Assembly (NCBI GenBank): GCA_902628645.1
Contig: CACONS010000002.1
Coordinates: 1-64,000 of the forward strand
Direction of reading: 5' to 3'
Source: an uncultured Alphaproteobacteria bacterium
GTDB lineage: Bacteria > Pseudomonadota > Alphaproteobacteria > HIMB59 > GCA-002718135
Length of the DNA stretch: 64,000 nucleotides
Shown one piece after another: positions 27,355-36,972 of this stretch. The position numbers and the translations under genes are program-made. The notes beneath the pieces are model-generated. The model did not search any database. It had not been told where the DNA came from and saw nothing but the letters and a program-made list of their open reading frames with translations. The first letter of the stretch is position 1; every line of letters begins with the position of its first letter.

Positions 27355-28086
27355 TTATTCAATAATTGATTGCATAGAAAAAATTGCGGCTGTCGTGGCA
27401 GTGTCTGATCGTAGAATTCTTCTTCCCAAAGACACAGCAATACAAGAAGATAAAGAAGAGATGGTGTTTCGTTCTTTTTCAGAGAAACCACCTTCAGGTC
27501 CAATAATAACAGCCCATTTTTTATATTTTTCAGTTTCGTTTATAAGTGAATCGTAAATAGTTGGTAAATTTTCATTTCCTTCATCACAAAAAACTAATCC
27601 TCTATCAGATGGAAAATTATTAACTAAATCATCTAATTTAATTGTTTTATCTAAAGTTGGAATGGATAACCTATCAGATTGTTCTGATGCTTCAATCATA
27701 TTTAATTCGAAGTTTTTAAAATTTATTTTTGATTGGTTTGTGTATTCTGTCATAATAGGAATAAATCTTGAGATACCTAACTCAGTAGCTTTTTGAATAG
27801 TAATATTCATTCTGTAAGATTTAATTGGAGCAAATATAAGCCATAAATCAGATTCTTGAGGAATATCTCTCAATTTGTTTTGTATTTGTAAAACAATGTT
27901 ATCTCTATTGATAGAAATTACTTTAGATATCCATTCACCTGTCAAACCATCAAATAAATTTATGTTATCTTCTTTTTTTATTCTAAGAACATTTTTCAGA
28001 AAGTGGTGCTGCTTATTTTTTATATAAATTAAAATATTGGCTGATAATTTTTTTGGTACAAATAATCGTGTTTTAGACATTTTCAT
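27355..28086 (-). CDS. rsmE: 16S rRNA m3U1498 methyltransferase
   Basis: The 243-residue SPOUT methyltransferase has an N-terminal PUA-like part (HHFLKNVLRIKKED) and a C-terminal knot with IGPEGGFSEKERN and LGRRILRSDTATTAA. These blocks are diagnostic of RsmE, which methylates U1498 at the 30S decoding centre. It is read away from the divergent ubiA gene 35 nt upstream. The 98-nt gap to coxB shows no other gene and probably carries the oxidase promoter. Confidence 0.93.
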   Translation of the reverse strand: MKMSKTRLFVPKKLSANILIYIKNKQHHFLKNVLRIKKEDNINLFDGLTGEWISKVISINRDNIVLQIQNKLRDIPQESDLWLIFAPIKSYRMNITIQKATELGISRFIPIMTEYTNQSKINFKNFELNMIEASEQSDRLSIPTLDKTIKLDDLVNNFPSDRGLVFCDEGNENLPTIYDSLINETEKYKKWAVIIGPEGGFSEKERNTISSLSSCIAVSLGRRILRSDTATTAAIFSMQSIIE

Positions 28087-28121
28087 TACAATAGTTTAGA
28101 ATTATAACATTATATTCATAT

Positions 28122-28985
28122 ATGTGGGATAACTTAGTTGTAAAAAAAATATTTGATTACTGCGAGTTAATCAGACTTAACAAACCTATTGGCTTCCTTC
28201 TATTAATGTGGCCTTGCTGGTTTGGTTTAGCGTTACTAAAAACAGAAACTTCTAAACTATTATTTTGGTATATACTTTTTTTAATTGGTTCTTTTTTAAT
28301 GAGAAGTGCGGGCTGTATAATTAATGACATTATTGATATTGATTTTGATCAAAAAGTTACACGTACTAAATTTAGACCTTTAGCATCAAAAAAGATTTCT
28401 ATTACTGAAGCAATATTATTATTAATAATATTATTGGTAATTAGTTTTATCATTCTTCTCGAGTTTAATTTTAAATCAATTGTATTAGGTTTGTTAAGTG
28501 TGCCATTTGTTATTTTATATCCTTTTATGAAAAGAATAACTTTCTTCCCACAATTATTCCTTGGAATTATTTTTAGTTGGGGTGTGCTAATAGTTTCAAT
28601 GCAATTTAATACACGAATTACATTTGATTTTCTTTTATTGTATTTTGTATGTATTTTTTGGACGTTAGCATATGATACGATTTATGCCTACCAAGATAGG
28701 TCAGATGATGTTTTAAATAAAATCAAATCTACTGCAGTTTATTTTGATAAAAATGGTAAAAGATTTGTTCAAACATGCTATCTTATTATCTTAATTATAC
28801 TGTCTTATTTCGTATGGAATTCCTCAAATTTTTTACTTAGTTCAATTATTATAGCCACTATCGCAATTTGTACGTATATAGCAATTCAGAAATGGGATAT
28901 AACATCACCGTTAAGTTCAAATTATTATTTCAGACAAAATAATATTTTTGCAATTATGTTATTTTTACTTTTACATACTTTTTAA
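28122..28985 (+). CDS. ubiA: 4-hydroxybenzoate polyprenyltransferase
   Basis: The 287-residue UbiA-family membrane protein has RLNKPIGFLLLMWPCWFGL near the start. The first Asp motif is NDIIDIDFDQKVTRTKFRPLAS (about 65-86) and the second is YDTIYAYQDRSDD (about 184-196). It joins a polyprenyl chain to 4-hydroxybenzoate in ubiquinone synthesis. Its TAA overlaps the ATG of the MsbA-like gene by one base, so it heads the lipid A/Kdo gene run. Confidence 0.93.
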   Translation: MWDNLVVKKIFDYCELIRLNKPIGFLLLMWPCWFGLALLKTETSKLLFWYILFLIGSFLMRSAGCIINDIIDIDFDQKVTRTKFRPLASKKISITEAILLLIILLVISFIILLEFNFKSIVLGLLSVPFVILYPFMKRITFFPQLFLGIIFSWGVLIVSMQFNTRITFDFLLLYFVCIFWTLAYDTIYAYQDRSDDVLNKIKSTAVYFDKNGKRFVQTCYLIILIILSYFVWNSSNFLLSSIIIATIAICTYIAIQKWDITSPLSSNYYFRQNNIFAIMLFLLLHTF

Positions 28986-30733
28986 TGTCTTCAGATAAAA
29001 AACAGTCAGTTACTTCAAGAATAATTTTTGATTATTTAATGAGTCATAAACTCAAAATAATTTTAGCTTTATTTATGATGGTTATTTCAGCAGCAGCAAC
29101 AGGTTTACATGCTTGGTTAGTAAGACCTGCGCTTGATGAAGTTTTAATTAAAGGGAATAAAGAAATGTTATTTTTAATTCCAATTGCAATTATTATAGTC
29201 ACACTTTGTAAAGGACTAGCAACCTATACTCACTCTTATCAAATGAGTAAAGTTGCACATTCTATTATTGCAAAACTTCAAACTCAGATGTTTGAAAAAC
29301 TCATGTATTTGAATATGAAATTTTATAATGATTCTAAGTCAGGTAATTTAATTTCAAGACTCATCAATGATACTTACTACTTAAGACTTGCAATAGTTAA
29401 ATCTGTAACAGGGATTATAAAAGATGTTTTAGTTATCATTTTTTTACTAGGTAATATGTTTTACCAAAGTTGGAGTCTTACCCTTTTTGCTTTTTTTGCA
29501 TTCCCTTTAGCAATCTGGCCTATTAGAAAAATTGGAAAAAGTATTAGAAAAATTACTTATACCATCCAAAATGAGATAGCGGTTTTTTCTAATGTTTTAG
29601 CAGAAAGTATTAAAGGTATAAGACAAGTAAAAGCATACTCAAGAGAAAATTATGAGAAAAAAAGAGCTGATAAAACAATTAGTTTCATTCAAAGATATTT
29701 TACAAAATCTGCTTTTATCAGCAATCGCTTAAGCCCTTTAATGGAATTTATTGGAAGTTTAGCTGTGGCACTGTCGATTTATGCAGGGGGTGTTTTTGTC
29801 TTAAATGAAAGTATGACAACAGGACAATTTATGAGTTTTTTAGTAAGTCTTCTTTTAGCTTATCAACCCGTAAAGGCACTTGGAAATCTAAATATTAGTG
29901 TGCAAGAAGGACTTGCTGGAGCTGAGAGAATATTTAAACTTTTAGATACAAGTGAACAAAATATGGAAAACATTTCTTCAAAAAAAACTATAGATCTAGA
30001 TGGAGACATTGTTTTTAAAGATGTTTCTTTTGCGTATGACGATAAACAAGTGCTTGATAAAATAAGTTTAACAATACCAAAAGGAAAAAAAGTTGCATTA
30101 GTTGGCTTATCTGGTTCTGGTAAATCGACGATAGCAAATATAATTTTACGATTATTTGATAATTATTCGGGCTCTATATTAATAAATTCTAAAGATATAA
30201 AAGAGTTGGATCTAAAGGATGTAAGAGATAGTGTTTCAATAGTAACGCAAGAAACAGTTTTATTTAACGAAAGTATCTTTAATAATATTAAGTATGGAAA
30301 CCTTGGAGCAAGTGATGAAGAGATTAATTTAGTTGCTCAAAATGCCGGAGTGAATAGTTTTTCAGAAGAATTAGATCAAAAACTACATACTGTTATTGGA
30401 GAAAATGGTATAAAATTGTCAGGTGGACAACGACAAAGAATTGCGATTGCTCGAGCTCTAATAAAAGATGCGCCATTTTTAATTATGGATGAAGCTACAT
30501 CCTCTCTTGATAACATAACTGAAAATAAAATTCATAAAACAATAAATAATCTTATGAATAATAAAACCAAATTAATAATTGCACATAGATTAAGCACAAT
30601 AGAAGACGCAGACATAATCTACGTATTAGATAAAGGTAAAATTGAAAGTCAAGGATTGCATGAAGAGCTTATTTTAAAATCAAATATTTATAAAAAATTA
30701 CAACTAAGAGAGAAATTAGAAAATGAATTTTAA
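28985..30733 (+). CDS. MsbA-like lipid A/phospholipid flippase (ABC half-transporter)
   Basis: The 582-residue protein fuses a six-helix exporter domain (about 1-310) to one nucleotide-binding domain. Walker A is GLSGSGKST (about 373), the signature is LSGGQRQR (about 475) and Walker B is APFLIMDEATSSLD (about 495). Half-size exporters of this layout act as homodimers. The location directly before DUF374, kdtA, lpxK and an lpxL-like gene supports flipping of core-lipid A across the inner membrane. Another lipid or peptide substrate cannot be excluded on sequence alone. Confidence 0.87.
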   Translation: MSSDKKQSVTSRIIFDYLMSHKLKIILALFMMVISAAATGLHAWLVRPALDEVLIKGNKEMLFLIPIAIIIVTLCKGLATYTHSYQMSKVAHSIIAKLQTQMFEKLMYLNMKFYNDSKSGNLISRLINDTYYLRLAIVKSVTGIIKDVLVIIFLLGNMFYQSWSLTLFAFFAFPLAIWPIRKIGKSIRKITYTIQNEIAVFSNVLAESIKGIRQVKAYSRENYEKKRADKTISFIQRYFTKSAFISNRLSPLMEFIGSLAVALSIYAGGVFVLNESMTTGQFMSFLVSLLLAYQPVKALGNLNISVQEGLAGAERIFKLLDTSEQNMENISSKKTIDLDGDIVFKDVSFAYDDKQVLDKISLTIPKGKKVALVGLSGSGKSTIANIILRLFDNYSGSILINSKDIKELDLKDVRDSVSIVTQETVLFNESIFNNIKYGNLGASDEEINLVAQNAGVNSFSEELDQKLHTVIGENGIKLSGGQRQRIAIARALIKDAPFLIMDEATSSLDNITENKIHKTINNLMNNKTKLIIAHRLSTIEDADIIYVLDKGKIESQGLHEELILKSNIYKKLQLREKLENEF

Positions 30734-31394
30734 AAAAAAAATTTTTAAGTTTACTATATCACAAAAAATTTTAGCTTTTATTGGATATCTCTATATTTTA
30801 TTAGTTGGTTACACATCTAACATTCAGATAAAAAATTCTGATTTACCAGAAAAAATGTGGATTAAAAAACAGCCATTCATTTTAGCTTTTTGGCATAGTC
30901 AATTAATGATGATTGGGTATGTATGGAAAAGCAAAACAATATTAAATATGCTAGCTTCTAGTCATAGTGATGGCCGTTTTGGTTCTTATATTGGAAGTTA
31001 TTTTAATTTGAAAAATGTGGAAATTAAGTCTGATAATAAATCATCATCATTAAGAAAAGTATTTAAAATTTTAGATGAGGGGAATTATATTGGTATTACC
31101 CCTGATGGGCCTAGAGGACCAAATAGAAAAGTATCAGAGGGAATAATAAAAATTGCAATACATTCTCAAGTTCCAATTATACCACTTGGCTTTGCTTCAA
31201 ATAAAAATCTAAAACTGAAATCTTGGGATTCATTTTTAATAACTTATCCATTTTCTAAATGTAAATTTGTGTGGGGTGATCCTATATTAATGCCTTCCTC
31301 TACAAAAGAGGATGAATTAGCAAAATATAAAAATTTATTAGAAGAGAAAATTAATGTTTGTATGAATTTAGCGGAAAAAAACTTAGATGCTTAA
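30723..31394 (+). CDS. DUF374 lysophospholipid acyltransferase-like protein
   Basis: The 223-residue protein has one N-terminal hydrophobic segment (about 15-32). Key blocks are FWHSQLMMIGYVW, MLASSHSDGRFGSY and GITPDGPRGPNRKVSEG, which are diagnostic of the DUF374 branch of the LPLAT acyltransferase superfamily. It commonly lies beside kdtA and is thought to act on lipid A or its precursor. It overlaps the preceding gene by 11 nt and the following kdtA by 8 nt. Confidence 0.88.
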   Translation: MNFKKKIFKFTISQKILAFIGYLYILLVGYTSNIQIKNSDLPEKMWIKKQPFILAFWHSQLMMIGYVWKSKTILNMLASSHSDGRFGSYIGSYFNLKNVEIKSDNKSSSLRKVFKILDEGNYIGITPDGPRGPNRKVSEGIIKIAIHSQVPIIPLGFASNKNLKLKSWDSFLITYPFSKCKFVWGDPILMPSSTKEDELAKYKNLLEEKINVCMNLAEKNLDA

Positions 31395-32607
31395 AATATA
31401 TAATTTTGTTATTACTTTTCTTATTCCTTTAATACTTATTAATTTATTTATTCGTATAATCAGAAAAAAAGAAGACTCAAATAGATTTATTGAAAGATTT
31501 GGCAAACCAACGGTAAAAAAAAATAATGATAAAAAAATTCTATGGATCCATGCTGCAAGTATTGGTGAATTTAAATCAGCTGATTTAATTATTGAACGAT
31601 ATTGTAAGGTTTTTAATATTCTAGTAACTACAACAACAAAATCATCAGCATATTATGTTAATGAATTTTATAAAGATAAAGTTATTCATCAATTTATTCC
31701 ATTTGATGTATCGTTTTGGTGCTCAAACTTTTTAAATTTTTGGAAACCAACTCTTATTCTTTGGATAGAATCTGATGTTTGGCCAAATATGCTAAATAAA
31801 ATAAAAAAGAGAAATATTAAATGTTTATATTTAAATGCAAGAATTTCTCCAAATTCATTTAAAAAATGGAAAAAAGTTAAAAAATTTTACAAAAGCTTAT
31901 TAAAAAATTTCGATAAAATCTTTGCACAAAGTACAGATGATAAAAAAAGAATATTTGAATTAACAAATTTAGAAATTGATTATATTGGAAATTTAAAGCT
32001 GGCGAATAATAAAAAAAAAATTACAATAAATAAAAATAAATCAAACAAACTATTAATTGCAAGCACTCACTCAAATGAAGAAAAGAATATAATTAAAAGT
32101 ATCAAACAAACTATTAGTAAGTACAATTTAAAAATTTATATTGCGCCTAGGCATCCAGAAAGAATTGATACTATTAAGAATGAATTAAAAGAAGAAGATT
32201 TAAACTTTTCTTTGGAGTCTAAAAAAATATATGATGATAATGATATTGTTATCATAGATAGTTTTGGAAAGTTAGATCAATACTTTAAAATAAGTGATAT
32301 GGTCATATTAGGTGGATCTTATTTTAAAAATATAGGTGGTCATAATCCTTTAGAACCTGCAAGTTATGGATGTGTAGTTATCAGCGGAAAATATGTTGAT
32401 AATTGGACTAATATTTATGAAGATATGGTAAAAGCTAGTTCATGTATACTTGTCAGTAAATTTGAAGAAATTGATTTAAAAATAAATGAACTATTAAACA
32501 ATGTTGTAGAAATGAAAAAATTACAAAATAACGCATTAAAGTTTTCCAATAAAACATTTTTTGAAAAAGAAAAACTATTCAAGAATATTGAATTACATGT
32601 AAATTAA
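31387..32607 (+). CDS. kdtA: 3-deoxy-D-manno-octulosonic acid (Kdo) transferase
   Basis: The 406-residue GT-B glycosyltransferase has an N-terminal membrane anchor. Landmarks are RFGKP, the catalytic-base region in WIHAASIGEFKSA, LWIESDVWPNML, LNARIS, IAPRHPERI and GGSYFKNIGGHNPLEPA. It adds Kdo to lipid IVA, the first inner-core sugar step of lipopolysaccharide. Codons are very AT-rich with long Lys/Asn runs, as in its neighbours. Whether it transfers one, two or more Kdo residues cannot be told. Confidence 0.93.
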   Translation: MLKIYNFVITFLIPLILINLFIRIIRKKEDSNRFIERFGKPTVKKNNDKKILWIHAASIGEFKSADLIIERYCKVFNILVTTTTKSSAYYVNEFYKDKVIHQFIPFDVSFWCSNFLNFWKPTLILWIESDVWPNMLNKIKKRNIKCLYLNARISPNSFKKWKKVKKFYKSLLKNFDKIFAQSTDDKKRIFELTNLEIDYIGNLKLANNKKKITINKNKSNKLLIASTHSNEEKNIIKSIKQTISKYNLKIYIAPRHPERIDTIKNELKEEDLNFSLESKKIYDDNDIVIIDSFGKLDQYFKISDMVILGGSYFKNIGGHNPLEPASYGCVVISGKYVDNWTNIYEDMVKASSCILVSKFEEIDLKINELLNNVVEMKKLQNNALKFSNKTFFEKEKLFKNIELHVN

Positions 32608-32608
32608 A

Positions 32609-33607
32609 ATGCTTAAAGCTCCTAAATTTTGGTACAAAAAAAATGACACATATTTATCAAACTCATTGTATCCATTTTCATTACTATTTCGATTTGGAAC
32701 AAAAATTAGAAATTTTATAAGTAGAAAAAAATTCTCAAATATACCTGTAATCTGTATTGGTAACATAGTTGTGGGCGGTGCTGGCAAAACACCTGTGGCC
32801 TTAAAAATTGGTAATTTATTAAAATTGAATGGATATAATCCACATTTCGTTTCAAAAGGATATGGAGGGGTTGAAACATCAAATATACAAGTAGAAGAAT
32901 GGCATTCTGCTAAAAGTGTAGGTGACGAATCTCTTTTATTAGCTGAAGTCGCACCAACTTGGATTGGCCAGGATAGAAATAAGTCATTTATTTTAGCCAA
33001 AGAAAAAGGTGCTGATTGTATAATTATGGATGATGGCTTTCAAAATCCAACTCTTCAAAAAGATTTTTCAATTATTGTTATTAATGGTGAACAAGGGTTT
33101 GGAAATAAACGAGTGATTCCATCTGGTCCTCTTAGAGAAAGTATATCAAGAGGCATTTCTAGAGCAAATCTTGTAATTGTAATTGGAGAGATATCTCAAG
33201 ATGTAAAAGATAAAATTCCAAGTACTGTTCCTATTATTCATTCAAAATTTCAAATTAGCACAGATAATAAAATATATAAAAATCAAAAAGTGACAGCTTT
33301 TGCGGGTATTGCTTACCCTGAAAAATTTTATAATTCACTCTCTGAACAAGGTGCTATTTTAGAAAAAAAAATCAGCTATCCTGATCACCATATTTTTGAT
33401 GAAAATGATATGTTAAATCTAGCAGAAAATGCAAATCTTACAAAATCAGTTTTAGTTACTACAAAAAAAGATTTTGTTAGAATTCCTAAATCATATCGAT
33501 CTTTAGTAAGCGCTTTGAATGGAGAAATTAAATTTGAAGATGAAAATCTACTTAAAGAAATATTAGTTAATATTTTAGAGAATAAAATAAATGATTACGC
33601 AAAATGA
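32609..33607 (+). CDS. lpxK: Tetraacyldisaccharide 4'-kinase
   Basis: The 332-residue membrane-associated kinase has a modified Walker A VVGGAGKTPVAL (about 54-65) and the DDGFQNPTL motif (about 142-150) with the catalytic acids. APTWIGQDRNKS and YPDHHIFDENDM are further family blocks. It phosphorylates the 4' position of lipid A disaccharide. It follows kdtA by 1 nt and overlaps the next acyltransferase gene by 4 nt. Confidence 0.94.
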   Translation: MLKAPKFWYKKNDTYLSNSLYPFSLLFRFGTKIRNFISRKKFSNIPVICIGNIVVGGAGKTPVALKIGNLLKLNGYNPHFVSKGYGGVETSNIQVEEWHSAKSVGDESLLLAEVAPTWIGQDRNKSFILAKEKGADCIIMDDGFQNPTLQKDFSIIVINGEQGFGNKRVIPSGPLRESISRGISRANLVIVIGEISQDVKDKIPSTVPIIHSKFQISTDNKIYKNQKVTAFAGIAYPEKFYNSLSEQGAILEKKISYPDHHIFDENDMLNLAENANLTKSVLVTTKKDFVRIPKSYRSLVSALNGEIKFEDENLLKEILVNILENKINDYAK

Positions 33608-34467
33608 AAAATATAATTTATTTTTTTGAATATATTATTGTTTATTTAATACTTTTTATATTTAAACTTTTACCACTAAATATATCGACTAAATTTGCTT
33701 CTTTTTTGTTTAGTATTTTTGGTAAATTATCTGGTGCAAATAAGACTGCAATTAATAATTGTAAATATGTATTTCCTGAAATGAAAGATGAAGAAATTCA
33801 AAGCATAGTTAAACAAAGTTGGCAAAATCTAGGAATGACAATTTCTGAAATACCAAAGTTAAACTATTTATTTGATAAACAAAAAATAAAATACAATAAG
33901 ATCGAAAATATTGAAAATTTAATTAAAAATAATAATCAAGGTATATTTATATGTATTCATCAGTCTAATTGGGAGGTTGTAGTACCTGGTCTAGATAGAA
34001 TTGGCATAAATCTGGGCGCAATATATAGACATATTAATAATCATTTTTTAGATAAACTATTATTAAAAATTAGAACAAATTCACTTGTTTCATCAAAGAG
34101 TTTTTATACTCCAAAAGGTAAAAAAAGTGCAAAAGATATAACTGAAGCCATAAAAAATTCTTTGTCAATATTAGTTGTAATTGATCAAAAAGATTCATCT
34201 GGTGAAGAAGTTTTATTTTTTAATAAAAAAGTTAAAACACAAACAGGTTTTTTAAAATTAGCTAGAAAGTATAATTTGCCAATAATCCCAATTAAAAATA
34301 AAAGAATTGATAATGGAAATATTGAATTAACTTTTTTTGAACCATTTTATCACAATGATGTAAATATAAGCGATAATCAAATGATGGAAAAAATACATTA
34401 CAAAATAGAAAAGTGGATTAAATCAGAACCTTCGCAGTGGTTCTGGCAACACAAGAGATTTAGTTAA
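33604..34467 (+). CDS. Lipid A late acyltransferase (LpxL/HtrB family)
   Basis: The 287-residue protein has an N-terminal membrane anchor (about 5-30). Its acyltransferase motif is HQSNWEVVVPGL (about 119), which fits the H-x4-D/E pattern with a Glu. YRHINNHFLDKLL and VVIDQKDSSGEEVLFF further match the family, and the C-terminus ends with the typical PSQWFWQHKRF. It adds a secondary acyl chain to Kdo-lipid A. It overlaps the convergent xseA end by 8 nt. LpxL versus LpxM cannot be decided by eye. Confidence 0.9.
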   Translation: MKNIIYFFEYIIVYLILFIFKLLPLNISTKFASFLFSIFGKLSGANKTAINNCKYVFPEMKDEEIQSIVKQSWQNLGMTISEIPKLNYLFDKQKIKYNKIENIENLIKNNNQGIFICIHQSNWEVVVPGLDRIGINLGAIYRHINNHFLDKLLLKIRTNSLVSSKSFYTPKGKKSAKDITEAIKNSLSILVVIDQKDSSGEEVLFFNKKVKTQTGFLKLARKYNLPIIPIKNKRIDNGNIELTFFEPFYHNDVNISDNQMMEKIHYKIEKWIKSEPSQWFWQHKRFS

Positions 34468-35791
34468 TTTTTTTTACTTTAATATCTATTGCACCATCAA
34501 TAAGTTTAACAGATAATTCATCATTAGTGACAATTTTTTTTGTAGTCTTAATGATATTCTTTTTGTTCATCAAAATAGAATATCCCTTTTTAAGATTTGA
34601 AGAAATAGAATTTGAATTAAGTAGTCTAATATTTGATTTATACTTTTCAAGATTATCTTTGTAATTATTAGCTATATTTAAATTTAAATTTTTTGAAAGA
34701 TTATTTATCTTTGTTTGTTTTAAATTTATTAAAGAATCCGGAGAATTTATAGATTTGCCTAAATTAAGGAGACTCAATTCAGATATACTAAATTTGTTTT
34801 CAATAGATAATGTTAAATTTTTAAAATTATCTAAAATCTTCTCCTTATAATTATTGACTATTGAACTTGGGGATTTGAGAAACTTATTTAAGTATTCATA
34901 ATTCTCCTTTTTGGAATGGATTTGTGAATTAACTTTTGTATTTAATCTGAGTTGTAAATTTTTGATTTTTTCTATTAATTCAAATCTGACTGGAGTTGCT
35001 TTTTCAGCTGCTGCAGTTGGTGTTGATGCCCTTAAATCTGATACTAAATCAATAATAGTTGTGTCTGTCTCATGACCTATTGCTGAAATAATCGGTATTT
35101 TTGAGTCAAAAACACTTGTCGCAAGTTTTTCATCATTAAAAACCATTAAATCTTCTGTACTACCTCCACCTCTAGCAACAATAAGGATATCTGGTTTGCC
35201 TGATTTAAGTTTATTAAAACCTTCGATAGCATTTATGATGCTATCTGCCGCGTCAACACCCTGTACAGATACTGGCCATATATCTAAAGGCATTGGAAAA
35301 CGATCCTTCACTCTATTAATTATATCATGTACTACAGAACCTGTAGGAGAAGTAATGATACCTAATCTCTCAGGAAAAAAAGGTAATGGAATTTTTTTAT
35401 CTTGGTCAAAATAACCTTTTTTTTGAAGTCTTTTTTTTCTTTCTTCAATGAGTTTTAAAAGTGCTCCCTCTCCTGCAATTTCAATTTTATCTATATCTAT
35501 TTGATAAGTAGTTTTATAGCGAGACCAAGTTGTTATTCTACCTGTTGCTATTATTTCAAGTCCTATTTCTGGATTTATATCTAAATATTTTTTTTTCTGA
35601 TCCCAAATAACTCCACTTAAAATTGAATCCTCGTCTTTAAGTGTTAAATAAATTTGACCCCTTGTTGCAGTTTTAACTTCGGAGATCTCTCCTTTAATTC
35701 TTACATAATTAAAATTAGACTCAATTACTTCTTTAAATGCTTGATTAAATTCTGAAACTTCAAACTCTGGTATATTAATTTTTTTTATCAT
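34460..35791 (-). CDS. xseA: Exodeoxyribonuclease VII large subunit
   Basis: The 443-residue protein has an N-terminal OB fold (YVRIKGEISEVKTATRGQIY), then the catalytic domain with FPERLGIITSPTGSVVHDI, RGGGSTEDLMVFND and ISAIGHETDTTIIDLVSDLRASTPTAAAE. A long coiled-coil and a C-terminal LKKGYSIL tail follow. With XseB it degrades single-stranded DNA in repair. Its start overlaps the end of tadA by 17 nt. The small subunit gene is not in the window. Confidence 0.95.
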   Translation of the reverse strand: MIKKINIPEFEVSEFNQAFKEVIESNFNYVRIKGEISEVKTATRGQIYLTLKDEDSILSGVIWDQKKKYLDINPEIGLEIIATGRITTWSRYKTTYQIDIDKIEIAGEGALLKLIEERKKRLQKKGYFDQDKKIPLPFFPERLGIITSPTGSVVHDIINRVKDRFPMPLDIWPVSVQGVDAADSIINAIEGFNKLKSGKPDILIVARGGGSTEDLMVFNDEKLATSVFDSKIPIISAIGHETDTTIIDLVSDLRASTPTAAAEKATPVRFELIEKIKNLQLRLNTKVNSQIHSKKENYEYLNKFLKSPSSIVNNYKEKILDNFKNLTLSIENKFSISELSLLNLGKSINSPDSLINLKQTKINNLSKNLNLNIANNYKDNLEKYKSNIRLLNSNSISSNLKKGYSILMNKKNIIKTTKKIVTNDELSVKLIDGAIDIKVKKIN

Positions 35792-36236
35792 ATTTATTTT
35801 TGAAAAATTTTTTTAATAAATTACTACATTCTGTTTCCATAATGCCCCCATAAATGGAAGGCATAAATATATTTTCTCTTTTAAAAGCAACTCTAAGTTT
35901 TTCAATTCCTCCATTTTTTTCATCATAGGCACCAAAATAAACATTTTTAATGTGTACTTCACTTATTGCACTAGCACACATAGTGCATGGTTCCAAAGTT
36001 ACAAACAATGTCATATTCTCTAAATATTTAAGCTTTAGTTTTTCACAAGCTTCATGAATTAGATTTAATTCACAATGTTTTATAGCATTTTTGTCTTTAT
36101 TTACTGTATTGTAGCTTCTGGAAATAATTTTATTAGATGTATTATCAACAATTATTCCTCCAACTGGAACTTCATTTAAATTAAAAGCTTTGTCTGCTTC
36201 AAAAATTGCTTCTTTCATAAAAAAATCAACGTTCAT
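35775..36236 (-). CDS. tadA: tRNA-specific adenosine deaminase
   Basis: The zinc deaminase has HCELNLIHEA (the usual H-A-E reads H-C-E) and PCTMCASAI with the two zinc cysteines. It converts the wobble adenosine of tRNA-Arg(ACG) to inosine. The frame can begin with a GTG at 36248, but the ATG at 36236 (153 residues, MNVDFFMKEAIFEADKAF) matches the family N-terminus and is preferred. The C-terminal RVAFKRENIF and KFFKNKYDKK stretches match the tRNA-binding end of TadA rather than free-base deaminases. Confidence 0.9.
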   Translation of the reverse strand: MNVDFFMKEAIFEADKAFNLNEVPVGGIIVDNTSNKIISRSYNTVNKDKNAIKHCELNLIHEACEKLKLKYLENMTLFVTLEPCTMCASAISEVHIKNVYFGAYDEKNGGIEKLRVAFKRENIFMPSIYGGIMETECSNLLKKFFKNKYDKKN

Positions 36237-36276
36237 TCTGGAACACACTTATGTTGTACATTATAATTGAATTATA

Positions 36277-36972
36277 ATGAAAAAACCAATTATTGGAATA
36301 ACTCTTGATAGTGAAAAAAAGAAAACATACTCAAGATTCCCATGGTATGCATTGAGGGAAAATTACTTAACTTCATTGACTAAATTTAATGCCATTCCGT
36401 TTCCATTATTACATGAAAAAAAATATATTACTGATTTTTGTCATCTAATTGACGGTCTAATAATTACTGGAGGAGATTTTGATATTAATCCTAAATTATA
36501 TAATGCAGGTAATTCTAATTCAAAAAACATAAAAAGTAAGAGAACGAATTTTGAATTAAATATTTTCAATAATTTTTTTAAATATAACAAACCTATATTG
36601 GGAATATGTGGTGGTGCACAACTTATTAACATTGCATGTGGTGGAACATTAATACAAGATTTAAAAAAAGATCCAATAAATCATGAACAAATAAATCCAA
36701 GAAATCAAACTAGTCATAGTGTTAATATTTCAAAAAATACTCAACTACATAAAATATGTGGGACTCAAAAAATTAAAGTTAATAGTGCACATCATCAGTC
36801 AGTAAATAAAATTGGTAAAGACTTGAATGTTTCATGTGCAGCCAATGATGGTGTTATTGAAGGAATAGAGCATAAAAAACACAAATGGTGTATTGGCTTA
36901 CAATGGCATCCTGAATTTTTAATTACAAAATATGATATAAAAATAATAAAAAATTTTATTAATGAAGCATAG
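36277..36972 (+). CDS. Gamma-glutamyl-GABA hydrolase-like class I amidotransferase (peptidase C26)
   Basis: The 231-residue protein opens KPIIGITLDSEKK. It has GLIITGGDFDINP, the nucleophile elbow ILGICGGAQLINIACGG (Cys about 111) and a His in GLQWHPEFL (about 210), with SAHHQSVNKIG in between. This pattern is PuuD-like, the family that splits gamma-glutamyl amides such as gamma-glutamyl-GABA. It is divergent from tadA across a 40-nt gap and overlaps the following pseudouridine synthase gene by one base. Confidence 0.86.
   Translation: MKKPIIGITLDSEKKKTYSRFPWYALRENYLTSLTKFNAIPFPLLHEKKYITDFCHLIDGLIITGGDFDINPKLYNAGNSNSKNIKSKRTNFELNIFNNFFKYNKPILGICGGAQLINIACGGTLIQDLKKDPINHEQINPRNQTSHSVNISKNTQLHKICGTQKIKVNSAHHQSVNKIGKDLNVSCAANDGVIEGIEHKKHKWCIGLQWHPEFLITKYDIKIIKNFINEA

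Noticed and set aside
27338-27556. Plus-strand open frame over the end of rsmE
   Set aside because: It is antisense to the diagnostic RsmE C-terminal blocks and has no independent support.
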